Shown: positions 37,101 through 46,065, numbered from the stretch's first letter. The stretch: DNA of 64,000 nucleotides from Mangrovibacter yixingensis (GCF_020523985.1 NZ_JAIVKM010000001.1:682001-746000), one strand, 5' to 3'. Made by a program: numbers and translations. Notes: generated by a model not told the origin, from the sequence alone.

Positions 37101-39601
37101 CCTTTGATGGTGCGCTGGAATTACTCCCTGGCAGCAACATCTGGCTGCACAACTTTGGCAACCTGTCGGCCACCGCCCTTACTGCGGGAAACCTGAACAA
37201 CGCCGGTACTCTGGTGGTGGACGGCCAGCTTTCTACCTACGGATGGCTGCACAACGCTGGTGAGCTGTCAGCCACCACCCTGACGGCGGAGGGCCTGAAC
37301 AACACCGGTACCCTGAATGCCGGCAGCCTGACGGTTGGCACCCTGCTGAACGGCGGTGAACTGACCGGCGACCTGCAGGTGACGTCCATGGGGGTGAACC
37401 TTGAAGGTGGAACCCTGAACGGCAATGTCCATGTCACCGGCAGCAATTTTCGAAATGACGGTACGGTGAACGGCACCCTGCGTGGCGGGGGGGCCAGCTA
37501 TAACCTGGTGAATAACGGCACGGTGGTGGTGAGCACTTCCGGGGATGCCGGTATGAAAAATGCCAACCTGTACAACAGGGAAGGCGGGCATATTTATAAC
37601 GGGGTGCAGGCCACGGCAGAGAACGCGGGCACCAGTGCGCTGATGTCTGTCAGCGCAACGAATGGTTCCCCGGCCATGGTGAATGCCGGAACGCTGACCG
37701 CGACTGACGGGTATTCTGCGATGCGGGCGGCCTGCACCACCTGCACCAGCCAGACATGGATGACGAACACGGAAAGCGGCGTGATAAGCGGGGTGATGGA
37801 TGCCGGTATCAACCGTTCCCTGGTGTCTGCCGGGCGGGGGTATCACTTCTATAACGCCGGTGAAATCACGGTGCAGGGTGATAATGCCGTTGCCGTGGAT
37901 ATGGGGGATTCCGCAGACTTACCCCGAGTCCTGGTCAATGACGGTGTGATTAACGTTGGCCGGGAAAACGGGGGGGAAGCCAACGGCACCGGGCTGACCG
38001 GGATAATGGGCACGGCGGACAACACCACGTTCTACAACAACAGCGGTGGCGTGATTAACCTCTGGGCGGACAATTCCTGGGCGTTTAACGTGAAGGGAAC
38101 GCTGTATAACTTCGGCGATGTGCTGCTTCACGGTGAAAACACGCTCCTTTTCCACCCGGACAGCACTGCCCCGGTCACCGAAGGTAATGACCATGATGCG
38201 CCATCGGTAGGCACCGGCCCGGATATCAGCACACCCAACCCACCTACAGTGCCCACCGCACCCACTGAAAACGGCGCCAGCCTGGTCAACAACTATGTTA
38301 TCGGCACCAATGCAGACGGCACGGCGGGGAAACTGGGGGGCAACAACCTGCATATCGACAGCACGGTGACCATCAGCGCCGGGTTTACGGCGGGCACGGC
38401 AGCGAAGGAAGTCACCTTCAGCGATGTCTTCACCGGCAACAGCATCAGCGGGGCAGAGAACATCGGTTCACAGACCGTGGTGTGGAACGCACAGGGGTAT
38501 AACAACGCCGACGGCAACGTGGACGTGACCATGACCAAAAACGACTACGTGGCGGTCATCAGTGACCAGCGCGTGGCGGGCGTGGCAGCGGCGCTGGATA
38601 ACGGCTACACCAGCAACAGCCTGTACAGCAGCCTGAACGTGTCCACCTCTGCCGAGCTGGACCGGGCGCTGAAACAGGTGTCCGGTGTCCAGGCCACGGG
38701 CCTGAACAAAGAAGCGCGTATTCTGGGCCAGCGCTTCACCCGGCTGGCGGCCGAATCCCCGGTGGCCACCGACAGCGGCCTGTCGTTTAACGTGGTGGCC
38801 AAAGGCGACAAACGGACCGAAATGGCCAACAAAGTGACCTACGACATGGTGGCGGTGGGCCAGCGCTTTGACAGCGGTTTTGGGGAGCTGGAAGCGCACT
38901 ACGGCATGGCACGGCTTTCCGGCAGTGGCGGCAACGCCATGAGCCGCGCCGGGGATAACGGGCTGACCGGCGGTTACAGCCAGTTCTTCGGGCTGGGCCA
39001 CCACCTGAGCCTGGGCGACGGTCTGGGCTGGCACAACAGCCTGCGTTACGACCGCCACCAGCTGGACAGCCGCCGCGACATCCGCTTTGAAGGGGTGCGC
39101 AACAGTGCGCGCAGTGACGTGCACATTCAGCAACTGGCGCTGCGCAGTGAAGGGGCGAAAACCCTGAACCTGGGCGACAGCCTGAGTGTGAAACCGTTCG
39201 CCGGGGTGGCGGTGCGCCACCAGATGACAGGCGGCATGCAGGAGCGCGGCGCAGGTGATTTCAACCTGAGCATGAGCCGTTACACCGAAACGGCGGTGGA
39301 TGCGGTAACGGGCCTGCGGGTGAACTGGGCAGGGGAAAGTGGCTGGGGTGCCCATGCCCACCTGGAAGCGGGGCCGAACCTGGCATTCAGCCGCCAGGGG
39401 CGCACGGCAAGCCTGGCAGGTGCATCGGGGCAGCAGTTCCGGGTGGAAGACGGCAAGCGCGGTGGCGGGGTGAACAGCCAGGCCACGGCGGGCACGAACT
39501 ACCGTCAGGGCAACCTGGATATCGGTGCAAATGCGTTCCACTGGCGTGAGGACGGCGCACAGGACAAAGGCTTCCTGTTAAACCTGACCCGCTATTTCTG
39601 A
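34136..39601 (+). CDS. Large type Va autotransporter adhesin with N-terminal tandem repeats
   Basis: A surface autotransporter of 1821 residues. ATG 34136 follows AAGGA at 34124; a TTG three bases earlier is the less likely start. Order of parts: signal peptide (about 1-25, ending GQAMA); a short region with Cys41 and Cys60; a hydrophobic stretch (LAGGGAAALAATIAIVAGG, about 85-105) and a Gly/Ser/Asp-rich linker; 24/25-residue repeats (about 188-475); a long beta-helix-like passenger with NNGTL/NAGEL motifs and a rare CTTC pair (Cys1200, Cys1203); and a C-terminal translocator barrel from about residue 1560 ending LLNLTRYF. The length and repeats suggest adhesion or aggregation. Codon use is markedly richer in G/C third bases than in neighbours. 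The passenger is not one I recognise by name. Confidence 0.9.
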   Translation: MKNKTATLSALSVCISLALNGQAMAQTPPLTGTVPADAVECPADLSLLTREELAALPEQCQLPEEETPAQASGSELPGWMTDQTTLLAGGGAAALAATIAIVAGGSSGSSGGGSDDGDRNEGGDGGDDGNNYEEWEIGNQLDGDNQENTLEGNTSAGDGEIGNLVTGNNTDNTLEGNTDVTEGGKGTVVDGNNTSTTNEGDINASGEGSVGLEVNGNDATVTNNGNNNVGGGSTGVNVNGDNATVSNEGNSTVTGGGTGTQISGDNASVTNTGETSVSGEGSAGTVVTGDNASVSNEGNSTVAGGGTGTWISGDNASVTNTGETSVSGEGSVGLEVNGNGATVSNNGNNNVTGGGTGTQISGDNASVTNTGDTDVSGEGSTGIAITGDNSDVQLGGDLWVTGGATGVQVDGNNAALENQGNITVQGDGSTGLVVTGSGAHFSNQGDMHISGNGLGMALEGDGFNVNLGGSITVDAGEQREAADGVKITGHNGTLVVSGNLNLTDVAMTLAGTRPDQTGLAVQGDNNQVTISGAVNLSYQGLVSTQPHGSTTQTGVQVSGSGNHILINGGLNVDYRAEDGGGSSASRQHNLYGLQVTGTGNTVTLSGESSYLHDGATPDSRTMRYVDINGAGNRLILDKDFAFTYTSANKTYANAFLGALSIFSLTNGARMDNHGELAFEQGFTWGVSLDGGSSLYNNGTLRFRPNKDNGEYIASSLVRIDNLSLMHNDADGLLDAVSVRDSRSSTGGYSSGLYINYWTGLYGVGVGTNSTFINDGTVQVSGQGAHGVSVGRNGLAVNNGLITLNSMSNDLDEDGNLLTETGLHLTAQNFRRGTAMLANFAGAQAVNAAGGEIRVHNAGMGMVANDGTALNQGTITLTVDNDNTDGLYAMAAIGSGIAINDTTGVININTDLGQAFYTEGNGQVFNFGTVNFYGSPINNGDPNWGASTSESDYAVITTPVLTAEGETGSWSGETRPWLLVQDTANYGDATFDGALELLPGSNIWLHNFGNLSATALTAGNLNNAGTLVVDGQLSTYGWLHNAGELSATTLTAEGLNNTGTLNAGSLTVGTLLNGGELTGDLQVTSMGVNLEGGTLNGNVHVTGSNFRNDGTVNGTLRGGGASYNLVNNGTVVVSTSGDAGMKNANLYNREGGHIYNGVQATAENAGTSALMSVSATNGSPAMVNAGTLTATDGYSAMRAACTTCTSQTWMTNTESGVISGVMDAGINRSLVSAGRGYHFYNAGEITVQGDNAVAVDMGDSADLPRVLVNDGVINVGRENGGEANGTGLTGIMGTADNTTFYNNSGGVINLWADNSWAFNVKGTLYNFGDVLLHGENTLLFHPDSTAPVTEGNDHDAPSVGTGPDISTPNPPTVPTAPTENGASLVNNYVIGTNADGTAGKLGGNNLHIDSTVTISAGFTAGTAAKEVTFSDVFTGNSISGAENIGSQTVVWNAQGYNNADGNVDVTMTKNDYVAVISDQRVAGVAAALDNGYTSNSLYSSLNVSTSAELDRALKQVSGVQATGLNKEARILGQRFTRLAAESPVATDSGLSFNVVAKGDKRTEMANKVTYDMVAVGQRFDSGFGELEAHYGMARLSGSGGNAMSRAGDNGLTGGYSQFFGLGHHLSLGDGLGWHNSLRYDRHQLDSRRDIRFEGVRNSARSDVHIQQLALRSEGAKTLNLGDSLSVKPFAGVAVRHQMTGGMQERGAGDFNLSMSRYTETAVDAVTGLRVNWAGESGWGAHAHLEAGPNLAFSRQGRTASLAGASGQQFRVEDGKRGGGVNSQATAGTNYRQGNLDIGANAFHWREDGAQDKGFLLNLTRYF
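34703..35560 (+). repeat. 24/25-residue tandem repeats of the autotransporter, with a 147-bp higher-order unit
   Basis: About a dozen copies of a repeat with consensus GDNAxVxNxGxxxVxGxGxG occur in tandem, alternating 24 and 25 residues. A higher-order period of 147 bases is exact where checked: the block starting AACGCCAGTGTCACCAA begins at 34931, 35078 and 35225. The long near-identical stretches make this segment prone to slippage or recombination in frame. Confidence 0.85.
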
Positions 39602-39633
39602 TATAAACCACCCGTAATGGGGCGGTAATAACA

Positions 39634-39665
39634 AAGGGCGCGGCCATTACTGGCTGCGCCCTTTT
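39634..39665 (+). terminator. Intrinsic terminator of the autotransporter gene
   Basis: GGGCGCGGCC (39636-39645) pairs with GGCTGCGCCC (39652-39661) with one G-U pair and is followed by TTTT. It starts 35 bases after the stop codon and lies between convergent autotransporter and glnQ. Confidence 0.85.
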
Positions 39666-39690
39666 GCTAACATTTGGCTTCCTGGTTATA

Positions 39691-40413
39691 TCAGGAAACG
39701 TGTTGCAGGAACTCTTGCAAACGTTGGCTTGGTGGGTTTTCGATAAGCGCTTGTGGATCACCGTCTTCCGCAATACGCCCTTTATCAATAAAGATCAGGC
39801 GTGAAGCAACTTTTTCTGCAAACCCAACTTCGTGCGTAACGATAACCATCGTCATGCCTTCTTCTGCCAGGTCCTGCATCACTTTAAGTACTTCATGGCG
39901 TAATTCAGGATCCAGCGCGGAGGTGGGTTCATCAAACAGCATCATTTTCGGTTTAACTGCCAGTGCACGGGCAATGGCAACACGCTGTTGCTGCCCGCCA
40001 GACAGTTCAGACGGGTAATGATTCGCACGCTCAGCCAGCCCCACTTTTGCCAGCAGGTCTTTTGCCAGTGCTTCGGCTTCAGGTTTGGACATCCCGCGTA
40101 CACGGGTAGGGCCGAACATGACGTTTTCCAGCGCAGTCAACTGCGGAAACAGATAGAACTGCTGGAACACCATCCCAGCTTCCTGGCGAATCAGGCGCTC
40201 GTCTACTTTGGGGTCATTAACCTTCAGCCCATCAACGAACAGATCACCGCTGGTTATCTCTTCCAGTTTATTAATGCAACGCAGCAAGGTGGATTTACCG
40301 GAACCAGAAGGGCCGATGATGACTACCACTTCACCCTGGTTAATTTTCAAATCAATATTGTGCAGCACCTGGGTTTGACCAAAGTGCTTGGAAACATTCT
40401 TAAATTCAATCAC
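39691..40413 (-). CDS. glnQ: Glutamine ABC transporter ATPase
   Basis: The energy-coupling subunit of the high-affinity glutamine importer GlnHPQ. 240 residues as in E. coli. Walker [10 protein letters not shown] near residue 34, signature [15 protein letters not shown] near 132, Walker [15 protein letters not shown] near 155 and the switch His in [10 protein letters not shown] are intact. Its start overlaps the glnP stop by four bases. Last gene of glnHPQ, and convergent with the autotransporter gene. Confidence 0.97.
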   Translation of the reverse strand: MIEFKNVSKHFGQTQVLHNIDLKINQGEVVVIIGPSGSGKSTLLRCINKLEEITSGDLFVDGLKVNDPKVDERLIRQEAGMVFQQFYLFPQLTALENVMFGPTRVRGMSKPEAEALAKDLLAKVGLAERANHYPSELSGGQQQRVAIARALAVKPKMMLFDEPTSALDPELRHEVLKVMQDLAEEGMTMVIVTHEVGFAEKVASRLIFIDKGRIAEDGDPQALIENPPSQRLQEFLQHVS

Positions 40414-41069
40414 AGGATTTTCATCCTTTTCTCAAAGCGACGCAGGATAAAGCTTAAAACAAGAGTAATGATGAGATAAATAACCGCTACAGCACTCCAG
40501 ATTTCCAGTGCCCGGAAGTTACCAGCGATAATCTCCTGGCCCTGACGGGTCAGTTCGGCTACCCCAATGACAATAAACAGTGACGTATCTTTAATGCTGA
40601 TGATCCACTGGTTACCCAACGGTGGCAGCATACGGCGCAAAGCCAGTGGCATGATGACATAACGGATGGTTTCCCTGCGGGATAAACCTAATGCCAGGCC
40701 AGCTTCACGAAAGCCTTTGTGGATAGACAACACTGCACCACGAGTAATTTCTGCGATATAGGCACCGGAGTTGATCATAATCGTGACAACAGCGGCTGTC
40801 AGAGGATCGATACGTATTTCCGGGAAAGCCATTGGCAGTGCAAAGTAGATAAACATGACTTGCACAACAATTGGCGTACCGCGAATAACTTCGATAAATA
40901 CCAGTGCGATGAGGTTAGCGATTTTACCGCCGTAAGTACGGGCAAAACCCGCTGCCAGGCCAATGATTAAACCACCAATTAACCCGAGGACAGAGATCCA
41001 TAAGGTTAATCTTGCGCCTTCCATTAAGGCGGGGATGGCAGGCCAGATGGCGCTCCAGTCAAACTGCAT
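40410..41069 (-). CDS. glnP: Glutamine ABC transporter permease
   Basis: The inner-membrane permease of the glutamine importer, 219 residues as in E. coli; it probably acts as a homodimer. Five hydrophobic helices are seen, and the EAA loop contacting GlnQ is [21 protein letters not shown] near residue 130. It lies between glnH (79 bases upstream) and glnQ (four-base overlap). Confidence 0.96.
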   Translation of the reverse strand: MQFDWSAIWPAIPALMEGARLTLWISVLGLIGGLIIGLAAGFARTYGGKIANLIALVFIEVIRGTPIVVQVMFIYFALPMAFPEIRIDPLTAAVVTIMINSGAYIAEITRGAVLSIHKGFREAGLALGLSRRETIRYVIMPLALRRMLPPLGNQWIISIKDTSLFIVIGVAELTRQGQEIIAGNFRALEIWSAVAVIYLIITLVLSFILRRFEKRMKIL

Positions 41070-41148
41070 GATGGGTTCCTGTTACCGTGTTTTTTAAAAA
41101 TAGCAGGGGCGACAAAAGAGCGCCCCTGGGACTGCTTTGTTTTTTTAA

Positions 41149-41898
41149 TTATTTAGGTTCGGTATCGAACCATTTTTTGTAAATCGCGTTGTAAGTACCG
41201 TTAGCTTTCAGCGTTTTCAGTGCTGCGTTAACTTTGTCACGCAGTGCATCGCTGCCTTTCGGGAAAGCGATACCGTATTCCTGTGCTTCCAGCGATTCAC
41301 CTACAGCTTTGAACTGGCCATGACCCGCGGTTTTGATGAAGTACAGAATGTTTGGTGTATCGTGCAGTACTGCATCGGCACGGTTGGTACCCAGTTCCAT
41401 ATAAGCGTTGTCGATATTCGGGAACTGGTGCAGCTCTTTGGTTTTGATATGCGCTTTCGCATAATCAACAGAGCCAGTACCACTTTTCACCGCAACAATC
41501 TTGCCGTCTAAATCTTTAACGCTTTTGATATCGTTATTGTTGGCTTTTACCATAACCAGCAAGCCACTGTGGTAGTAGCCATCAGAGAAGTCGACCGCTT
41601 TTTTACGTTCGTCAGTGATGGTAATACCTGCCATGGCAACATCGATGTTTTTGGTTTGCAGTGCCGGGATAATCCCGCTGAAGTCCATCGGTTTCAGTGT
41701 GTAATCCAGTTTCGCTTCTTTAGCGATAGCGGCCCACAGGTCTACATCAAACCCAACGTATTTATCGCCTTGTTTGAATTCAAATGGCACAAATGCAGTA
41801 TCGGTTGCCACAATCAGTTTTTTCTCTGCTGCGTGCGAAGAAGAAACAGCAAAGGCCAGGGTAAGTGCAGCCAGTGAGACTTTTAAAATAGACTTCAT
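41149..41898 (-). CDS. glnH: Periplasmic glutamine-binding protein
   Basis: The soluble receptor of the glutamine transporter, 249 residues (E. coli 248). The signal peptide [16 protein letters not shown]... ends SSHA before [16 protein letters not shown]. Typical SBP family 3 features are ...[35 protein letters not shown] and an Asp-rich C-terminal lobe. First gene of glnHPQ. A sigma-54 promoter and NtrC-like sites precede it, fitting induction under nitrogen limitation as in E. coli. A 79-base gap to glnP may allow higher glnH expression. Confidence 0.97.
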   Translation of the reverse strand: MKSILKVSLAALTLAFAVSSSHAAEKKLIVATDTAFVPFEFKQGDKYVGFDVDLWAAIAKEAKLDYTLKPMDFSGIIPALQTKNIDVAMAGITITDERKKAVDFSDGYYHSGLLVMVKANNNDIKSVKDLDGKIVAVKSGTGSVDYAKAHIKTKELHQFPNIDNAYMELGTNRADAVLHDTPNILYFIKTAGHGQFKAVGESLEAQEYGIAFPKGSDALRDKVNAALKTLKANGTYNAIYKKWFDTEPK

Positions 41899-41951
41899 AG
41901 CGTTTCCTTAGTTAAACCTTGGGGCAAGCCCCTGCGAAAGCATGCGCAACA

Positions 41952-41967
41952 TGAAAAAATCGTGCCA
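41952..41967 (-). promoter_or_regulatory. Sigma-54 promoter of glnHPQ
   Basis: Reading leftward, TGGCACGATTTTTTCA matches the -24/-12 consensus TGGCACG-N4-TTGCA with one mismatch. It lies 54 bases before the glnH start codon. Confidence 0.75.
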
Positions 41968-42041
41968 GATTTACAACATATTGTTTTTGCTTATGACTGA
42001 TATGTAACATCGCACAAACAGTGATGCAAGGTGGTATTAAT

Positions 42042-42070
42042 GCACTATGTTGGGGCTTTATTATGGTGCA
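42042..42070. promoter_or_regulatory. Two overlapping NtrC-like enhancer sites
   Basis: GCACTATGTTGGGGCT (42042-42057) and GCTTTATTATGGTGCA (42055-42070) each keep most of the NtrC consensus GCAC-N6-GGTGCA. They stand about 75-120 bases upstream of the sigma-54 promoter, the usual place for NtrC enhancers. The rest of the glnH-dps gap shows only the dps terminator. Confidence 0.6.
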
Positions 42071-42179
42071 TAATATCAGCCGCTAGTGCGGTGCTGTTTT
42101 TTGAACCATATTTCGCTGAAACAATAGCCGTATTTTACGTATTTGCAACTGATTAGATTTATCTTATTTACCTGGTGCC

Positions 42180-42207
42180 AAAAAAAAGCGCACTTACGTG
42201 CGCTTTT
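42180..42207. terminator. dps terminator (bidirectional shape)
   Basis: GCGCAC (42188-42193) / GTGCGC (42198-42203) with a four-base loop, flanked by eight A on the left and TTTT on the right. On the minus strand it terminates dps with a strong U run. Confidence 0.88.
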
Positions 42208-42262
42208 ATGGTGCATATGGCTATGCCTGCCAGCGTAACTAAGTGTTATGGCCGGCGCAGAA

Positions 42263-42784
<522 letters not shown>

Positions 42785-42811
42785 TCAGGTTCCAAATATC
42801 TTACGCAACTG

Positions 42812-42818
42812 AGTATAG
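42812..42818 (-). promoter_or_regulatory. -10 element of the dps promoter
   Basis: Reading leftward, CTATACT with a C at -13 suits sigma-70 and sigma-S. It predicts a start about 40 bases before the dps ATG, like the E. coli 5' UTR. No clean OxyR or IHF site could be asserted by eye; the remainder of the 326-base gap to rhtA is AT-rich and contains the rhtA terminator. Confidence 0.6.
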
Positions 42819-43033
42819 CAGTTGATTGGGGTAGGTTATTTCTGTCACTGCCTATCAGTTAAATAGCTACAGCAATGCTTGTTTTATTTTATGATTAATA
42901 ATCAATGTGTTGTATGTTTTTGTGGCGAATTGTCGGGATGAGGGATTATCAGAATGTTCTATATGAATATATTTTCTTACGGGTTGCCAGTGTTACCAAA
43001 TAAATACATCGCTATGAATTAAACTGCATTTTG

Positions 43034-43064
43034 GTAAAAAATAACCCGGGTGAACGGGTTATTT
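43034..43064 (-). terminator. rhtA terminator
   Basis: AAATAACCCG (43039-43048) / CGGGTTATTT (43055-43064) with a six-base loop, followed on the minus strand by a run of T. It starts 29 bases after the rhtA stop. Confidence 0.88.
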
Positions 43065-43092
43065 AATGGCGAGCGAAATTTAAATGTAAATA

Positions 43093-43986
43093 TTAATTAA
43101 TCTCAACACGCTGGATTTGTGCATCACGGCGCAAAGTCATAGCGGAACCTGCGGATGCAACAATAATAGAAATTAACGCTAACCCCTGAGGCCAGGTGAG
43201 TGTTTCACCAAGAAAAATCAACCCGGAAATGGCCGCCAGAGCAGGTTCCATACTCATTAAGGTGCCGAATGTACGGGTTGGCAAGCGGGTTAGCGCAATC
43301 ATTTCCAGGGAATAGGGTAATGCGGTTGATAACAGCGCAATACACAACCCCAGCGGTATTACTGCCCAGTGCCATAACCCGGCACTGGCCTGAAACATGC
43401 CCAGCGGCACAAAGACAATAGCGGCTATTAATGAACCCATTGCCACGGTTGCCGGGCCATGATCGGCACCAGCCCGGTGACCAAAGAGTATATACAGTGC
43501 CCAAAACGCACCAGCGCCCAAAGCACAGAGCGCGCCAACCAAATCCACACCGGCAACATTCTTGCCCAGCGGTAACAGAAACCATAAGCCCAGTACGGCT
43601 AAAATTACCCACACAAAGTCAATTACCCGCCGGGAAGAGAACAGGGCAACAGTGAGGGGCCCGGTGAACTCCAGTGCTACGGCAATGCCCAAAGGGACGG
43701 TGCGAATAGACAGATAAAACAGGTAGTTCATTCCCCCCAGCGCAATACCGTATATCAACAGTGGGATGCGTTGTTCGGCTGTAAAACGCAGCCTCCAGGG
43801 TTTAAAGAAGAGGGCCAACATGAGTGTACCCAATGCCAGACGCAAAGCAGTTACGCCTGGCGCACCAACCTGAGCAAACAAGGATTTAGCCAGCGAGGCA
43901 CCACTTTGAACTGAGATCATGGCAATAATCAGAACAAAAACAGAAAGCAAAACAGATTTTCGGGATTTGCGCAGTTGTGCTGGCAT
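43093..43986 (-). CDS. rhtA: Threonine/homoserine exporter
   Basis: A ten-helix inner-membrane exporter of the DMT/EamA family that releases threonine, homoserine and other amino acids. The frame opens at 44031, but ATG 43986 (MPAQLRKSRKSVLLSVF) with AAGGACGCTC just upstream gives 297 residues, against 295 in E. coli. Two EamA repeats are evident; GAPGVTALRLALGTLMLALFFKPWRLRF near residue 40 and RLPTRTFGTLMSMEPALAAISGLIFLGE near 235 are nearly identical to E. coli. Same position between dps and ompX as in K-12. Confidence 0.94.
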   Translation of the reverse strand: MPAQLRKSRKSVLLSVFVLIIAMISVQSGASLAKSLFAQVGAPGVTALRLALGTLMLALFFKPWRLRFTAEQRIPLLIYGIALGGMNYLFYLSIRTVPLGIAVALEFTGPLTVALFSSRRVIDFVWVILAVLGLWFLLPLGKNVAGVDLVGALCALGAGAFWALYILFGHRAGADHGPATVAMGSLIAAIVFVPLGMFQASAGLWHWAVIPLGLCIALLSTALPYSLEMIALTRLPTRTFGTLMSMEPALAAISGLIFLGETLTWPQGLALISIIVASAGSAMTLRRDAQIQRVEIN

Positions 43987-44356
43987 GAGCGTCCTTTCAT
44001 CAACAGATTTAGTCATTAGGCCACAAGGCAAAAGCGTCGCTTATTCTAGTGGATTTTAATCGTGGTGGTTGATGTTCTATTGAAAAAAAATCGGCAAAGG
44101 CGGCATACAATAGCCATTTATGGAGCTTATGAATATAACGCGCATTAGGAATAATCCTTTATTAATACAAATTCTAAGTGATTAATAAATTAGCGTTTAA
44201 TAGGTTATTTTCATGAAAAATAAGGAAAATCTTCCGATGGGAAAATTCCTGTTACAGGAATTCCTGCTTTAGACAACACAAAACGGCAGGAGTTTCTTCC
44301 ATAAGTTTGATATATTGGACACTTACGGAATTATTTGAAGCACATTTGAGGTGGTT
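43987..44356. other. Divergent intergenic region rhtA - ompX
   Basis: 370 bases, strongly AT-rich in the centre (44060-44250). It carries the rhtA and ompX promoters, but no element was clear enough to place precisely. No small gene is convincing. A GAGGTGG ribosome site closes it before the ompX ATG. Confidence 0.6.
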
Positions 44357-44866
44357 ATGAAAAAAATTGCATGTCTTTCAGCACTGGCTTGCGTTCTGGC
44401 CGTTTCCGCAGGTACTGCATTTGCAGGTACCAGCACTGTTACTGGTGGTTACGCGCAGAGCGATATGCAGGGCGCTGCTAATAAAGCTGGCGGCTTCAAC
44501 CTGAAATACCGCTACGAATTTGATAACAGCCCGCTGGGTGTTATCGGTTCCTTCACTTATACCGAAAAAAATCGCAGTGAAGACAGTGTTTACCATAAAG
44601 GCCAGTACTACGGCATCACTGCTGGTCCTGCTTACCGCATCAACGACTGGGCAAGCATCTACGGCGTAATTGGTCTGGGTTATGGTAAATTCCAGCAGAC
44701 TGACTACCCGGAAAAAGCTGACATGAGCGACTACGGTTTCTCTTACGGCGCTGGTCTGCAGTTCAACCCGATTGAAAACGTTGCGCTGGACTTCTCCTAT
44801 GAACAAAGCCGCATCCGTAGCGTTGACGTTGGCACCTGGATTGCCGGTGTAGGTTACCGCTTCTAA
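44357..44866 (+). CDS. ompX: Outer membrane protein X
   Basis: An eight-stranded outer-membrane barrel of the Ail/Lom family, involved in surface interactions. An upstream GTG at 44351 is in frame, but ATG 44357 after GAGGT starts the signal peptide MKKIACLSALACVLAVSAG, cleaved after TAFA. 169 residues (E. coli 171). Strands alternate through GGFNLKYRYEFDNSPLGVIG, QYYGITAGPAYRINDWASIYG and the terminal SVDVGTWIAGVGYRF, with the C-terminal Phe needed for barrel assembly. The codons are those of a highly expressed gene. A strong terminator follows at once. Confidence 0.96.
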   Translation: MKKIACLSALACVLAVSAGTAFAGTSTVTGGYAQSDMQGAANKAGGFNLKYRYEFDNSPLGVIGSFTYTEKNRSEDSVYHKGQYYGITAGPAYRINDWASIYGVIGLGYGKFQQTDYPEKADMSDYGFSYGAGLQFNPIENVALDFSYEQSRIRSVDVGTWIAGVGYRF

Positions 44867-44881
44867 TTCCTTTCGGGGAAT

Positions 44882-44912
44882 AAAAAATCCGCCATCCGGC
44901 GGATTTTTTTTA
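44882..44912 (+). terminator. ompX terminator
   Basis: AAAATCCGCC / GGCGGATTTT with a short ATCC loop, followed by eight T, 16 bases after the ompX stop. Confidence 0.92.
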
Positions 44913-45228
44913 TCCCACAGATATGCCGTTGCTGAATGTGTTGGGTTGGTATCACTTTGGCAATGCCTGCTGGTATTTTCTTCACTAAAAGCGTGTTACA
45001 TCCACCCGGCTGAAAATGGCTGGGGCACAGGATTGTATCGGCGCGAATCATCTTGTTAAAAAATGCAAAATATGTCTTGCTGAACGAGGCGTTGCCCTGG
45101 GATAGGCGTAATTCTTTTATTGGTACCTGCCGCCGAGGGCAAAAATCAGGCTCTTTGGTGACGAGCTGGCGGGCAAAGCTAAGCCGCAGCTTTTTAGGTT
45201 GCTGAGCTGCGGCGCTGAATTCGTGGGA
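44913..45228. other. Intergenic region ompX - mntS
   Basis: 316 bases with no gene I can support. opgE (ybiP), present here in K-12, is absent without visible remnants. An 8-bp stem GCCGCAGC (45183-45190) / GCTGCGGC (45206-45213) with a 15-base loop lies 16 bases after the mntS stop and may end the mntS transcript. E. coli has the antisense RNA RybA around mntS; I cannot show one here. Confidence 0.5.
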
Positions 45229-45357
45229 TCAGGCGCTTTTGTCGTTACAATTACGCGGCGTGCTGCTAAGCCGTTCACACAGCAATTGCAACAACATCAG
45301 GCGTACTTTAAAAGGAGAATGACTGAACACGTTTAGGCACCTCTTAACTTCATTCAT
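45229..45357 (-). CDS. mntS: Manganese-responsive small protein MntS
   Basis: A 42-residue protein, exactly the E. coli length, that helps keep manganese available when it is scarce, probably by inhibiting the exporter MntP. The frame is open to 45432, but ATG 45357 after GGGAGGTCACA gives MNEVKRCLNVFSHSPFKVRL..., nearly identical to E. coli MNEFKRCMRVFSHSPFKVRL in the first half; the C-terminal half is divergent. It is divergent from mntR, with a perfect MntR box in its promoter, so manganese-loaded MntR should repress it. Easily missed because of its size. Confidence 0.93.
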   Translation of the reverse strand: MNEVKRCLNVFSHSPFKVRLMLLQLLCERLSSTPRNCNDKSA

Positions 45358-45423
45358 TGTGACCTCCCTGGTTGTTGTATCTGTAGGGTTGCCAGCTTTC
45401 CTTTCTGGCTGTGTTATATACAG

Positions 45424-45441
45424 ATATAGCATGAGCTATAT
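45424..45441. promoter_or_regulatory. MntR box
   Basis: ATATAGC-ATGA-GCTATAT, a perfect 7-bp inverted repeat of the MntR type, 67 bases upstream of mntS and 116 upstream of mntR. A partial second copy (ATAGCTATGGCTAT, 45445-45458) adjoins it. It abuts a TATATA-like -10 for mntS. Confidence 0.88.
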
Positions 45442-45556
45442 TATATAGCTATGGCTATTTATGTTTTTTTTTGCGTCAGGGCCTGGCTGGATTACAATGA
45501 CTGCCCCGTGATGACACCATCGCGAAAGAAAGAAAGAAAAAGAAAGAGGAATCACT

Positions 45557-46033
45557 ATGGTCCGTCGCGCCGGAAAAAATAATACGGATAGCGCCACTCA
45601 ATTGGTGAATGTTGAGGAACATGTTGAAGGTTTTCGCCAGGTTCGGGAAGCGCATCGGCGAGAGTTGGTTGATGATTATGTTGAGCTTATTTCTGATTTA
45701 ATTCGCGAAGTAGGGGAAGCTCGCCAGGTTGACATGGCGGCACGTTTGGGGGTTTCTCAACCTACTGTTGCGAAGATGCTTAAGCGTATTGCCGGAATGG
45801 GGTTAATAGAACAAATCCCATGGCGTGGTATTTTTCTGACTCCAGAAGGTGAAACTCTGGCGCAGGAAAACCGTGTACGCCACCAGATTGTGGAGCATTT
45901 TTTATTGGCGTTAGGAATAAGCCCGGAAACCGCGAGAGTGGATGCCGAAGGTATGGAGCACCACGTAAGTGAAGAAACACTGGCGGCCTTTGCGCGTTTC
46001 ACCCAACAACAACGCGAGCAGGAACCTTGCTAA
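45557..46033 (+). CDS. mntR: Manganese-dependent transcriptional regulator MntR
   Basis: A DtxR-family regulator, 158 residues (E. coli 155), that represses mntH and mntS and activates mntP when Mn2+ is bound. The N-terminal winged helix includes [19 protein letters not shown] near residue 58. The metal-binding region is EMHH-like: [11 protein letters not shown] near residue 135, with the earlier His in [14 protein letters not shown]. The strongest identity to E. coli is residues 17-80. Preceded by an AG-rich tract ending AAAGAGGAATCACT. ybiR, next in K-12, is missing; mntR converges directly on ldtB. Confidence 0.95.
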   Translation: MVRRAGKNNTDSATQLVNVEEHVEGFRQVREAHRRELVDDYVELISDLIREVGEARQVDMAARLGVSQPTVAKMLKRIAGMGLIEQIPWRGIFLTPEGETLAQENRVRHQIVEHFLLALGISPETARVDAEGMEHHVSEETLAAFARFTQQQREQEPC

Positions 46034-46065
46034 AAGCGGTCCCCAGAGGTTGCTTTATCGTGTAT

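Noticed and set aside
38468-39541. 357-codon antisense frame under the autotransporter barrel
   Set aside because: Arises from GC-rich third positions of the sense gene; His/Ala/Val-rich product without any known domain.
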